DNA from: a virus
Length of the DNA stretch: 26,781 nt
Strand: one strand, 5' to 3'
IMG/VR virus record: IMGVR_UViG_3300042564_000380
Span: 1-26,781 of that record
Position numbers and translations under genes: made by a program. Position 1 is the stretch's first letter. Every line of letters begins with the position of its first letter. Of the stretch, positions 1 to 7,004 are shown one piece after another. Below the pieces are notes generated by a model. It worked only from the letters and a program-made list of their open reading frames with translations. It searched no databases and had not been told where the DNA came from.

Positions 1-722
1 GTTCTGAAGAATCAGGTATTGATGTTCTCCGAACTAAGATTCGAGAGTTCGCTTCATCAGTTTCCTTTGGTGGTAAGACCAAGGTAGTTATCCTTGATGA
101 GGCAGACTATCTAAATCCAAACTCTACTCAACCTGCATTGCGTGCATTTATCGAAGAGTTTGCAAACAACTGTCGGTTTATCTTCACATGTAACTTTAAG
201 AACCGAATCATTGCTCCTCTTCACAGTCGGACTGCTGTCATCGAATTTAAGTTGACAAAGGCAGACCGTCCTAAGATGGCAGGTCGCTTCATGAAGCGAC
301 TATCTGACATCCTTGCTACTGAGAATGTTGCATTCGATGAGAAGGTTGTCGCTGAAGTTCTCAAGAAGCATTTCCCTGACTATCGCCGTGTCCTAAACGA
401 ACTGCAACGGTACAGTGTTTCCGGAACTATTGATGAAGGTATCCTCGTCAATGTTCAAGAAGTCAACATGAAAGAACTTGTTGCCTCGTTGAAAGGTAAA
501 GACTTCAAGAAGATGCGTAACTGGGTTGTCGATAACATTGACAATGACCCAAATCTTATCTTCCGTAAGATCTATGACACCATTCTAGATGACGTCAAGT
601 ATCCTTCGCAATTGGTTCTGCTGCTTGCAGATTATCAGTATAAGGCAGCGTTCGCTGCTAATCCTGAGATCAATCTGGTTGCTTGTCTTGCTGAAATTAT
701 GGCAGGGATGGAGTGGAAATAA
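1..722 (+). CDS. 44: Sliding-clamp loader large subunit, gp44-like AAA+ ATPase (5' partial)
   Basis: The reading frame is open from base 3 and the gene begins upstream of the window; 239 residues are visible, while T4 gp44 has about 319. The fragment shows a Walker B box (VVILDEADYL, near fragment residues 28-37), a sensor-1 stretch (RFIFTCNFKNRII) and the conserved SR arginine finger (PLHSR). The P-loop half is missing because of the window edge. In T4, four gp44 subunits with one gp62 use ATP to load the gp45 clamp for DNA polymerase gp43. The stop codon overlaps the ATG of the gp62 gene (TAATG), which suggests coupled translation. The order gp44-gp62-regA-gp43 is that of T4. Identity is firm; only the start is unseen. 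Confidence 0.95.
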   Translation, partial: SEESGIDVLRTKIREFASSVSFGGKTKVVILDEADYLNPNSTQPALRAFIEEFANNCRFIFTCNFKNRIIAPLHSRTAVIEFKLTKADRPKMAGRFMKRLSDILATENVAFDEKVVAEVLKKHFPDYRRVLNELQRYSVSGTIDEGILVNVQEVNMKELVASLKGKDFKKMRNWVVDNIDNDPNLIFRKIYDTILDDVKYPSQLVLLLADYQYKAAFAANPEINLVACLAEIMAGMEWK

Positions 723-1177
723 TGACTGGAGTGCTCGATGGATTGGGTGCTCCGAAAGTTGAATATGATGCTGAGGAGTACAAAGAAAAGAAGAAGGGTA
801 TATCTCCCTTCGACTTCATTAAAGATATAAACTATGAAAAGAAGAATCTGATTGTCGATGATTGGTCCGAGAAACAATACAATCCTTGGATCATCAATCG
901 TGGTTTAACATTCAGTATTGACACTGTTCACCCTGCCAATGAAATGAACTGCCGTCCCCATCTCGATAAGAGCATGCAAAACATGTATCTTATAAATACT
1001 ATTCGCGCTAGAAAACGTTTTGATAAATGGATCAAAATCGAGGACGATGCCGAAGTGGAGATGGTGAAAGAGTATTATGGTTACAGCAATGACAAGGCTC
1101 GCCAAGCACTCACAATTCTCTCTGAAGAACAAAAAAAATATATAAAAGAGAAATTGTTTAAAGGTGGTAAAAAATGA
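722..1177 (+). CDS. 62: Clamp loader small subunit, gp62-like
   Basis: This 151-residue protein matches the gp62 family in its most conserved parts: FDFIKDINYEKKNLI near the N-terminus, NRGLTFSIDT in the middle, then NEMN, HLDK and a basic RARKRFDKW stretch. T4 gp62 is somewhat longer (187 residues). It is the non-ATPase stator that holds the gp44 ring and contacts the clamp. The ATG at 722 is chosen because it overlaps the gp44 stop as TAATG; an in-frame GTG at 713 would add three residues and is less likely. The 3' end overlaps regA by ATGA, so gp44, gp62 and RegA look like one translationally coupled unit. Confidence 0.92.
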   Translation: MTGVLDGLGAPKVEYDAEEYKEKKKGISPFDFIKDINYEKKNLIVDDWSEKQYNPWIINRGLTFSIDTVHPANEMNCRPHLDKSMQNMYLINTIRARKRFDKWIKIEDDAEVEMVKEYYGYSNDKARQALTILSEEQKKYIKEKLFKGGKK

Positions 1178-1590
1178 GCGAAGATTTTTTTGACATTGAC
1201 TTTCCAGGGTACGCACCCTTAGAAGTCAACTTAAAGAATCCTGATGACTTCTTGAAAGTTCGAGAGACCCTTTCCCGTATTGGTGTCGCATCAAGGAAAG
1301 AAAAGATTCTTTATCAATCATGTCACATTCTACACAAGCAGGGCAGATATTTCATTGTGCACTTTAAAGAACTCTTTGCCTTAGATGGTAAAGATGCAGA
1401 CTTTAGTGACAATGATTTACAACGCAGAAACACGGTAGCACATCTTCTTTCGGATTGGGGTTTAATTACTATTCTAAATCCAGAGATTCATGAAGACAAA
1501 GCACCACTGAATCAGATTAAAGTAATTGCGTTCAAGGAAAAGAATGAGTGGGAACTTGTTCAGAAATATAACATTGGTCGTAAAAAATAA
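1174..1590 (+). CDS. regA: RegA translational repressor
   Basis: The 138-residue product carries the RegA signature almost unchanged: NPDDFLKVRETLSRIG, KILYQSCHILHKQGRYFIVHFKE, LLSDWGLI and the C-terminal EWELVQKYNIG. In T4, RegA is a small RNA-binding protein that blocks the start sites of many early phage mRNAs, including its own and clamp-loader messages. Compared with T4 RegA (122 residues) this one has about 15 extra N-terminal residues (MSEDFFDIDFPGYAPLE); the ATG overlaps the gp62 stop, which supports this longer start. It is the last gene before a hairpin terminator and a new promoter. DNA polymerase, which directly follows regA in T4, is here about 1.6 kb further on. Confidence 0.95.
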   Translation: MSEDFFDIDFPGYAPLEVNLKNPDDFLKVRETLSRIGVASRKEKILYQSCHILHKQGRYFIVHFKELFALDGKDADFSDNDLQRRNTVAHLLSDWGLITILNPEIHEDKAPLNQIKVIAFKEKNEWELVQKYNIGRKK

Positions 1591-1621
1591 TTGACTTTCT
1601 TCTAAAAGTATAGTATAAATA
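1591..1621 (+). promoter_or_regulatory. Combined sigma70-like and T4-late-type promoter before Hsp20
   Basis: TTGACT (1591-1596), a 17-bp spacer and TATAAA (1614-1619) form a near-consensus sigma70 promoter directly after the regA stop. The same bases contain TATAAATA (1614-1621), the exact T4 late-promoter box. Transcription would start near 1626, inside the left arm of the following hairpin, so a transcript begun here could not form the whole terminator. This would let read-through from regA be stopped while Hsp20 is transcribed from its own start. Confidence 0.7.
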
Positions 1622-1622
1622 G

Positions 1623-1652
1623 AAGGTGCCATGCTTCGGATGGCACCTTTTT
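1623..1652 (+). terminator. Rho-independent terminator after regA
   Basis: A ten-base stem, AAGGTGCCAT (1623-1632) pairing with ATGGCACCTT (1640-1649), encloses a GCTTCGG loop containing a CUUCGG-type turn. A T-run (1648-1652) follows. This is a textbook intrinsic terminator for the clamp loader-regA transcript. Confidence 0.85.
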
Positions 1653-1678
1653 AACACTCGCTTAATAGGAGAACAATT

Positions 1679-2167
1679 ATGAAATTTAATACAACTAATT
1701 TGGCAGACTTCGACCGTTATTTCGTTGGCGCAGATCGCGTCATGAAAAGATTAGCAGATATTGCTGATCAATCGTCGCAAATGATGCCAGTAAAATATCC
1801 CCCATACAATATCAAGAAAGTCGATGAAGATCGCTACGTAATCGAACTGGCAGTTGCTGGTTTCGGTAAGTCGGAGATTGATATTGAATTGCAAGAAGGC
1901 AAGTTGACCATCAAAGGAAAGTGCGACTCGCCTGAATCCACTGAATATCTTTACAAGGGAATTGCTGAGCGAGGATTCAAACGTGAATTCACTCTCGCCG
2001 ACAATGTTGAAGTAAAGAGTTCTTCGCTGGTCAATGGTATGCTAAAGATCTTTCTTGAGGCATTTATTCCAGAAGAAAAGAAAGCAAAGAAAATCGACAT
2101 CACTGATGAGGATACTGAATATCCATCGCAAGCTGCCGAATTCTTAGCAGAAGGCAAAACAAAGTAA
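1679..2167 (+). CDS. Small heat shock protein, Hsp20/IbpA family
   Basis: A 162-residue protein with an alpha-crystallin domain at roughly residues 37-140: PPYNIKKVDEDRYVIELAVAGF, then KLTIKGKC, GIAERGFKREFTLADNVEV and the ending motif LVNGMLKIFLE. Members of this family bind unfolding proteins and prevent their aggregation; phage copies are common in marine T4-like phages and are thought to help virion assembly. It starts at an ATG behind a strong AGGAGA site (1668-1673), after its own promoter and possibly a late promoter. The C-terminal tail has no clear IxI motif, although EKKAKKIDI is close. It is one of three genes placed between regA and DNA polymerase. Confidence 0.93.
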   Translation: MKFNTTNLADFDRYFVGADRVMKRLADIADQSSQMMPVKYPPYNIKKVDEDRYVIELAVAGFGKSEIDIELQEGKLTIKGKCDSPESTEYLYKGIAERGFKREFTLADNVEVKSSSLVNGMLKIFLEAFIPEEKKAKKIDITDEDTEYPSQAAEFLAEGKTK

Positions 2168-2175
2168 TTTAAATC

Positions 2176-2204
2176 TGGTGGGTGGGAGTAATTCTCACCC
2201 ACCA
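2176..2204 (+). other. Strong hairpin between Hsp20 and the next gene
   Basis: TGGTGGGTGGGAG (2176-2188) pairs with CTCACCCACCA (2194-2204) with one bulged G and a TAATT loop. No T-run follows, so it is not a classical terminator. It may block 3' exonucleases on the Hsp20 message or lower read-through into the next gene, whose AAGGTGA ribosome site lies just downstream. Confidence 0.5.
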
Positions 2205-2224
2205 ATAACAATGAAGGTGAATAC

Positions 2225-2524
2225 ATGAGCAATATTAGATGCGTGAAACTACTCAGTGGTGATGAAATTATCGCTGATATCGATGAGACAATTGATGGTC
2301 TTATCATTCTAAAGAAACCACTGCAAATTATGATGATTCCGAATCAGAATAATCAATTCGGCATAGGTCTAGCACCATTCTGCCCATACGCGAAAAATGA
2401 TGTAGTTCCTCTTCGCGAAGGTGCAGTTATCACAATTTTTGAACCAGAGACTGGTATGCTAAACGAGTATAACACTCGGTGCGGTTCTGGTCTAGTCGTC
2501 CCAGAAAGTAAGATTATCATATGA
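2225..2524 (+). CDS. Small conserved phage protein of unknown function
   Basis: A 99-residue protein beginning MSNIRCVKLLSGDEIIADI, ending with SGLVVPESKIII. Its length and the pattern of short hydrophobic strands (VKLLSGDEIIADI, GLIILKKPLQIMMI, GAVITIF) suggest a small beta-barrel, perhaps Sm-like; that is an inference from pattern only. Similar short proteins are, to my knowledge, widespread in marine T4-like phages without known function. An AAGGTGA ribosome site (2214-2220) precedes the ATG. The stop overlaps the nuclease start (ATGA), so both are probably translated together. Confidence 0.75.
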   Translation: MSNIRCVKLLSGDEIIADIDETIDGLIILKKPLQIMMIPNQNNQFGIGLAPFCPYAKNDVVPLREGAVITIFEPETGMLNEYNTRCGSGLVVPESKIII

Positions 2525-3165
2525 AACAATTAATCGCTCTCGCATTATTCCTGCTTCCAGGAACAGCATTCGCTTCACCATGTGATCAGTTCTATCCGAA
2601 TGGTAAGGAAATCGTAGTTCCAAACACTAAGGTTCTCTGCAACTCATTCTTCGCAATTGTATATGATGATGACCGCAATGCTAATATTTTGTCGACCGAA
2701 ATCGCACAAGAACGGTTGAAGAAAACTCCACGCACTGATGACTTCCGTGCTGACAAACGCATCGCAGACTCACCGACACCTGCTGACTATACCAACTCTG
2801 GTTATGACCGTGGACACATGGTTCCTGCAGCAAATGCTGATGATCCAAATGAAATGTCAGATACGTTCTTCATGACAAACATGACACCGCAATTGCCTTC
2901 AGTCAATCGTGTCGCTTGGCGTTTGCTTGAAGACCAAGTTCGTGACATGCCATTCAAGTGGGTTGTAACTGGTGCACAATATTCAAAGACACCAAAGAAG
3001 TTGGGTAAGGCGCAAGTCCCTGTTCCTGACATGCTTTATAAAGTCGTATACCTGAAAGATGGTAGCACAGTTGCATATACTGTCAATAATCTAGTTCCTA
3101 AGTCTCAAATCGAGAAGGTAACTCTTGATCAACTCGAAGCGAAATTAGGATATAAGTTACGATAA
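2521..3165 (+). CDS. Secreted DNA/RNA non-specific endonuclease (NUC1/Serratia nuclease family)
   Basis: The 214-residue product starts with a clear Sec signal peptide (MKQLIALALFLLPGTAFA, cut expected before Ser19) and then carries the beta-beta-alpha-metal nuclease signature DRGHM at residues 96-100, with His99 as general base. The downstream TNMTPQLPSVNRVAW (119-133) supplies the metal-binding Asn (N120), and E137 fits the conserved Glu. Two cysteines (C21, C40) could form a disulfide, consistent with a periplasmic site. The family cuts single- and double-stranded DNA and RNA without sequence preference. A phage nuclease exported to the periplasm could destroy DNA of incoming competitors or salvage nucleotides; neither role is shown by sequence. 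It is coupled by ATGA to the preceding gene. Confidence 0.92.
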   Translation: MKQLIALALFLLPGTAFASPCDQFYPNGKEIVVPNTKVLCNSFFAIVYDDDRNANILSTEIAQERLKKTPRTDDFRADKRIADSPTPADYTNSGYDRGHMVPAANADDPNEMSDTFFMTNMTPQLPSVNRVAWRLLEDQVRDMPFKWVVTGAQYSKTPKKLGKAQVPVPDMLYKVVYLKDGSTVAYTVNNLVPKSQIEKVTLDQLEAKLGYKLR

Positions 3166-3170
3166 ATCCC

Positions 3171-3199
3171 TTTACTTTTGTTATGTTTTATAGTATAGT
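3171..3199 (+). promoter_or_regulatory. Sigma70-like promoter of the DNA polymerase gene
   Basis: TTTACT (3171-3176), 17 bp, TATAGT (3194-3199), with a second TATAGT overlapping just upstream (3189-3194). The 11-mer CCTTTACTTTT (3169-3179) recurs exactly at the primase promoter (22574-22584). A GAGGG ribosome site follows at 3214-3218, before the ATG at 3225. Confidence 0.7.
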
Positions 3200-3224
3200 A
3201 GTATTTGAATGACGAGGGATTTAT

Positions 3225-5762
3225 ATGAAATTTTATACATGCGCACACCAATATGGTTCCAAGGTTCTTGTCCGTGGAGTACATAACGGTGTGCGCTTCA
3301 CCAAACGAGATGACTTCAGTCCCACCCTGTTTGTAAAATCCAAGGGTGGCGAAAAAACGGAATACAAGTCTCTGTATGGAGAAGATCTTCAACCGATTGA
3401 CTTTGAAGATAACAATGCTGCCAAGCAGTTTGTTCAGGCATATGGTCAAGTAGACAACTTTGAGATCTTTGGTCAGACCAACTATGGTTACCAATATATC
3501 ACAAAGAAGTATCCTGGAGAAATTCAGTGGGATATGTCTCAACTTAATATTCAGACTGTCGATATCGAGACCTCTGCAGAGCATGGGTTTCCTGATGTAA
3601 ACAATCCTATTGAAAGTGTTCTCTTGATCACGGTCAAGAATCTTATTACTCGACAGATTACCACATTCGGTTGCGGTGATTTTGATGATAAGAACTCTGA
3701 GATTGTTCAGACCCTGAGGGATGCTGGCAACAAGTTCCTCTATGTAAAATGTGATGATGAACGTGACTTGCTAGAAACCTTTCTGCGTTTCTATTCTGAC
3801 GACCATCCAGATATTATTACAGGTTGGAATTGCGAACTGTTCGACATTGCGTATCTTATCTCTCGGATCGATCGTCTGTTCTGCACCGAAGAAGATACAA
3901 CCATGCGCAAGAAGTTCTCGCCATGGGGTCTGGTTCGTCGCAAGAATTTGACAATCATGGGTCGCGAACATATCTCGTATGATATTACTGGCGTCGCAGT
4001 TATCGATTATCTCGATCTCTATAAGAAGTTTACGTATACTCGACAAGAGAGTTACAAGTTGGATCACATTGCCAAGGAAGAACTTGGTAGGAAAAAACTT
4101 GAACATCCGTATGAAACATTCCGCGAGTTCTACACAAAAGACTGGACACGGTTCGTCGAATATAACATCATCGACGTTGAGATTGTTGACGAACTTGAGC
4201 GCAAAATGAAACTAATTGAACTTGTGCTTACGATGGCATACGATGCTAAGTGCAATTATACTGATGTGTTCTCACAGGTTCGCACGTGGGATTGTATTAT
4301 CTACAATCACCTTCATGATCAGAATATTCAGATTCCCCAGAAGAAAGAAAACAGGGGACGCACTATTGAAGGTGCATATGTGCAAGAACCAAAGGCAGGT
4401 AGGTATGACTGGGTGGTGTCGTTTGATGCTACCTCGCTGTATCCATCTATCATTATGCAGTATAATCAATCACCAGAGACTTTCGTTCAGGGTGTTGTAA
4501 AAGATACAACAGTGAAAGGTTTGCTCGAGCATAGTTATAATCTCGAGGATCTCAAACAAGATGATGTTTGCATGACTGCCAATGGTTATTGTTATACTCG
4601 TAAAAAGATGGGAATGTTTCCTGAGATTGTTCAGAAGTTCTTTGATGACCGACAGCGGTATAAGAAATTAATGATCATTGCTCAGAAAGAATATGAAGAA
4701 ACTAAAAATCCCAAACTAAAGAACGACATCTCGAAGTATAATAACTTCCAGATGGCAAGAAAAATTCAGTTGAACTCACTGTTCGGTGCGTTAGCAAATG
4801 AATATTTCCGTTACTATGATGCTCGCATTGCCGAGGGTATCACTATGACTGGTCAGTATATTATTCGGGAAGTAGGTAAGGCACTTGATGTTTATCTTAA
4901 CAAGGTTGTAGGAACAAATGGACACAACTACTCTTTCTACTCTGATACTGATTCTTGTTACATTTCCTTGGACCCTCTTGTTCGTAAGTATTATGGTAAT
5001 CTGGATCGCGATAAACTCATTGATGTTCTCGATAAAATCTGCGAAGAGAAAATCACAGAGGCAATCAACAAGAGTTGTGATGGACTTGCGAACTACACGA
5101 ATGCATTTCAAAAGAAGATTATCTTCAAACGTGAGGCAATCGCGGAACGTGGTCTCTGGGTTGCAAAGAAAAGGTATGCACTCAATGTCTACGATAACGA
5201 AGGCGTCCGATACAAAGATCCGAAACTCAAAGTCATGGGTCTCGAGATTGTTCGTTCTTCCACTCCTGCTCCTGTTCGCGAAAGTCTCAAAGAAGCAGTA
5301 AGACTATCGTTGACTGCAGATGAAGCAACTCTTCAGAAGTTTATTCAGCACACTCGTGGGTTGTTCAATAAAATGGAACCTGAAGATATTGCTTTCCCGC
5401 GAAGTGTCAATGGACTTGCTAAGTATACATCAAGAGCAGACATATATGGTAAAGGAACACCGATGCATGTTCGTGGTGCTTTGATGTATAATCACCTGCT
5501 CGAGAAGCACAATCTTAGTATGAAGTATGAAGCAATTCAAGAAGGCGAGAAGATTAAGTTCCTATACTTGAAGGAACCAAATACTATTCGCGAAAATTGT
5601 ATTGGTTTTATTGGTAAAATACCAAAAGAGCTTGACATACATAGATATGTAGATTATAATACAATGTTCAATAAGAGTTTTCTTGAACCATTAAAACAAA
5701 TTGTAGAAGGCATTGGTTGGAATACAGAACCAGTTGCCACGTTAGAGGATATGTTTACATGA
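3225..5762 (+). CDS. 43: DNA polymerase, family B (gp43-like)
   Basis: 845 residues, slightly shorter than T4 gp43 (898). The proofreading exonuclease is intact: Exo I VDIETS (D113, E115; T4 has D112, E114), Exo II ITGWNCELFD (198-207) and Exo III YNIIDVEIVDE (313-323). The polymerase motifs are also complete: motif A SFDATSLYPSII (D401), motif B KIQLNSLFGAL (513-523) and motif C YSDTDS (572-577). It copies the phage genome together with the clamp (gp45), clamp loader, helicase and primase. It has its own sigma70-like promoter. Unlike T4, three extra genes separate it from regA. The stop overlaps the likely uvsX ATG (ATGA). Confidence 0.98.
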   Translation: MKFYTCAHQYGSKVLVRGVHNGVRFTKRDDFSPTLFVKSKGGEKTEYKSLYGEDLQPIDFEDNNAAKQFVQAYGQVDNFEIFGQTNYGYQYITKKYPGEIQWDMSQLNIQTVDIETSAEHGFPDVNNPIESVLLITVKNLITRQITTFGCGDFDDKNSEIVQTLRDAGNKFLYVKCDDERDLLETFLRFYSDDHPDIITGWNCELFDIAYLISRIDRLFCTEEDTTMRKKFSPWGLVRRKNLTIMGREHISYDITGVAVIDYLDLYKKFTYTRQESYKLDHIAKEELGRKKLEHPYETFREFYTKDWTRFVEYNIIDVEIVDELERKMKLIELVLTMAYDAKCNYTDVFSQVRTWDCIIYNHLHDQNIQIPQKKENRGRTIEGAYVQEPKAGRYDWVVSFDATSLYPSIIMQYNQSPETFVQGVVKDTTVKGLLEHSYNLEDLKQDDVCMTANGYCYTRKKMGMFPEIVQKFFDDRQRYKKLMIIAQKEYEETKNPKLKNDISKYNNFQMARKIQLNSLFGALANEYFRYYDARIAEGITMTGQYIIREVGKALDVYLNKVVGTNGHNYSFYSDTDSCYISLDPLVRKYYGNLDRDKLIDVLDKICEEKITEAINKSCDGLANYTNAFQKKIIFKREAIAERGLWVAKKRYALNVYDNEGVRYKDPKLKVMGLEIVRSSTPAPVRESLKEAVRLSLTADEATLQKFIQHTRGLFNKMEPEDIAFPRSVNGLAKYTSRADIYGKGTPMHVRGALMYNHLLEKHNLSMKYEAIQEGEKIKFLYLKEPNTIRENCIGFIGKIPKELDIHRYVDYNTMFNKSFLEPLKQIVEGIGWNTEPVATLEDMFT

Positions 5763-6829
5763 ATGCACTAATAGATAAAATTAAAAAGAACAGCACCATT
5801 AAGGAGACTAACGTTCTCTCTAAGAGTAAGTTGTTCAGCACTAAGGATCTGATCCAGACATCAGTTCCTGCTTTGAACGTCGCCCTGTCAGGTAAACTTG
5901 ATGGTGGATTGACTCCAGGATTGACTGTCTTTGCTGGTCCATCTAAGCACTTTAAAACAGCATTCGCTATGATGTTGATCCAGAGTTTCCAGAACAAGTA
6001 TCCTGATGGTGTTATCTTGTTCTATGACTCGGAGTTCGGTGCACCGCAGTCATACTTTGAAAACTTTGGTATCAACACTGACATGGTAATTCATACACCA
6101 ATCACTGACATCGAACAACTGAAGCATGATGTCATGCAGCAAATTAATCAGTTTGAACGTGCCGATAACGTTATGATTGTTGTTGACTCTGTTGGTAACT
6201 TGGCATCTAAGAAGGAAGTTGATGATGCTCTCGACGGTAAGTCGGTTGCTGACATGACTCGTGCCAAGCAGATGAAGTCCTTGTTCCGTATGATCACACC
6301 ACATCTTACCATCAAGGATATTCCGATGGTCGTGGTCAATCATACTTACATGGAAATTGGTATGTTCCCGAAGGCAATCGTGTCGGGTGGAACTGGTATC
6401 TATTATTCTGCAGATAACATCTTCATTATTGGTCGTCAGCAAGAGAAGTCTGGTACCGAGGTAGTTGGTTATAACTTCATCATTAACGTTGAGAAGTCTC
6501 GCTATGTTCGTGAGAAGTCAAAGATCCCGATTGAAGTTACCTTCGAAGGTGGTATCAGTAAGTGGTCTGGTCTGTTGGATATTTCGTTGGCATCTGGTCA
6601 CGTTGTGAAACCGAGCAATGGTTGGTACCAGCGTGTTGGTGAAGAAAAGAAGTATCGCCTCAATGACACTTACAACAAAGAGTTCTGGATGCCAATTCTA
6701 ACCGACCCAACGTTCGGCGAGTGGATTGAAAATCGTTATCGCATGGGCAACGGACAAATGATGGAGGGTGATAATGTGGACATTTCTGATGAAGATATTT
6801 CAGAAGAATACGAAAATCAAGATATGTGA
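5759..6829 (+). CDS. uvsX: UvsX recombinase (RecA-like)
   Basis: With the ATG at 5759 the product is 356 residues. A TTG further upstream (5717) is possible but would lie inside gp43, while 5759 gives the usual ATGA coupling. The ATPase core has a UvsX-type Walker A, GPSKHFKT (60-67; T4 has GPSKSFKS), an LFYDSEFG strand and a Walker B stretch MIVVDSVGNL. The family forms filaments on single-stranded DNA and drives strand exchange, which in T4-like phages starts recombination-dependent replication and repair. The acidic tail (GDNVDISDEDISEEYENQDM) resembles the acidic C-termini of RecA proteins. A perfect hairpin follows the stop codon at once. Confidence 0.96.
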   Translation: MNALIDKIKKNSTIKETNVLSKSKLFSTKDLIQTSVPALNVALSGKLDGGLTPGLTVFAGPSKHFKTAFAMMLIQSFQNKYPDGVILFYDSEFGAPQSYFENFGINTDMVIHTPITDIEQLKHDVMQQINQFERADNVMIVVDSVGNLASKKEVDDALDGKSVADMTRAKQMKSLFRMITPHLTIKDIPMVVVNHTYMEIGMFPKAIVSGGTGIYYSADNIFIIGRQQEKSGTEVVGYNFIINVEKSRYVREKSKIPIEVTFEGGISKWSGLLDISLASGHVVKPSNGWYQRVGEEKKYRLNDTYNKEFWMPILTDPTFGEWIENRYRMGNGQMMEGDNVDISDEDISEEYENQDM

Positions 6830-7004
6830 TCAATGTGGGGTCGTTCTGAAAAAGAACGACCCTGCTATTTGCCTTCACGGTATCGAAGAGGGTCTCGAGT
6901 ATGAGATCTTTGTTTGTGAACCATGTTGCATTAAAATTGCACATGAATATGATGAGATAGAGGATTTAAAAGTTGCAGAAGATCGAGACGATTATACTGA
7001 GTAA
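6774..7004 (+). CDS. Small CxxC (zinc-ribbon-like) protein
   Basis: A 76-residue protein with two cysteine pairs, CDQC and CEPCC, about 30 residues apart, as in small zinc ribbons, followed by an acidic tail. The ATG at 6774 stands five bases behind GGAGGG, a strong ribosome site, so the gene overlaps the uvsX end by 56 bases in another frame; an internal ATG at 6789 is an alternative. The 3' end overlaps the probable gp41 start. I do not recognise a named family. Its position between recombinase and helicase suggests a replication or recombination accessory (compare T4 gene 40, which lies in the same interval but is not visibly similar). Confidence 0.72.
   Translation: MWTFLMKIFQKNTKIKICDQCGVVLKKNDPAICLHGIEEGLEYEIFVCEPCCIKIAHEYDEIEDLKVAEDRDDYTE
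6837..6863 (+). repeat. Perfect inverted repeat (hairpin) just after the uvsX stop
   Basis: GGGTCGTTCT (6838-6847) and AGAACGACCC (6853-6862) are perfect complements around a GAAAA loop, extended by one G-T pair. It lies eight bases after the uvsX stop, inside the CxxC gene. No T-run follows, so an RNA-processing or stability role fits better than termination. Confidence 0.6.

Noticed and set aside
991-998. TATAAATA late box inside gp62
   Set aside because: It lies within coding sequence with no nearby late gene; such an eight-base AT word is expected by chance in this AT-rich genome.
2176-2204. Intrinsic terminator after Hsp20
   Set aside because: The hairpin is strong but no T-run follows; reported only as a hairpin.
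5717-5758. Upstream TTG start for UvsX
   Set aside because: It would overlap gp43 by 46 bases; the ATG at 5759 gives the ATGA coupling seen throughout the window and the family-like N-terminus.
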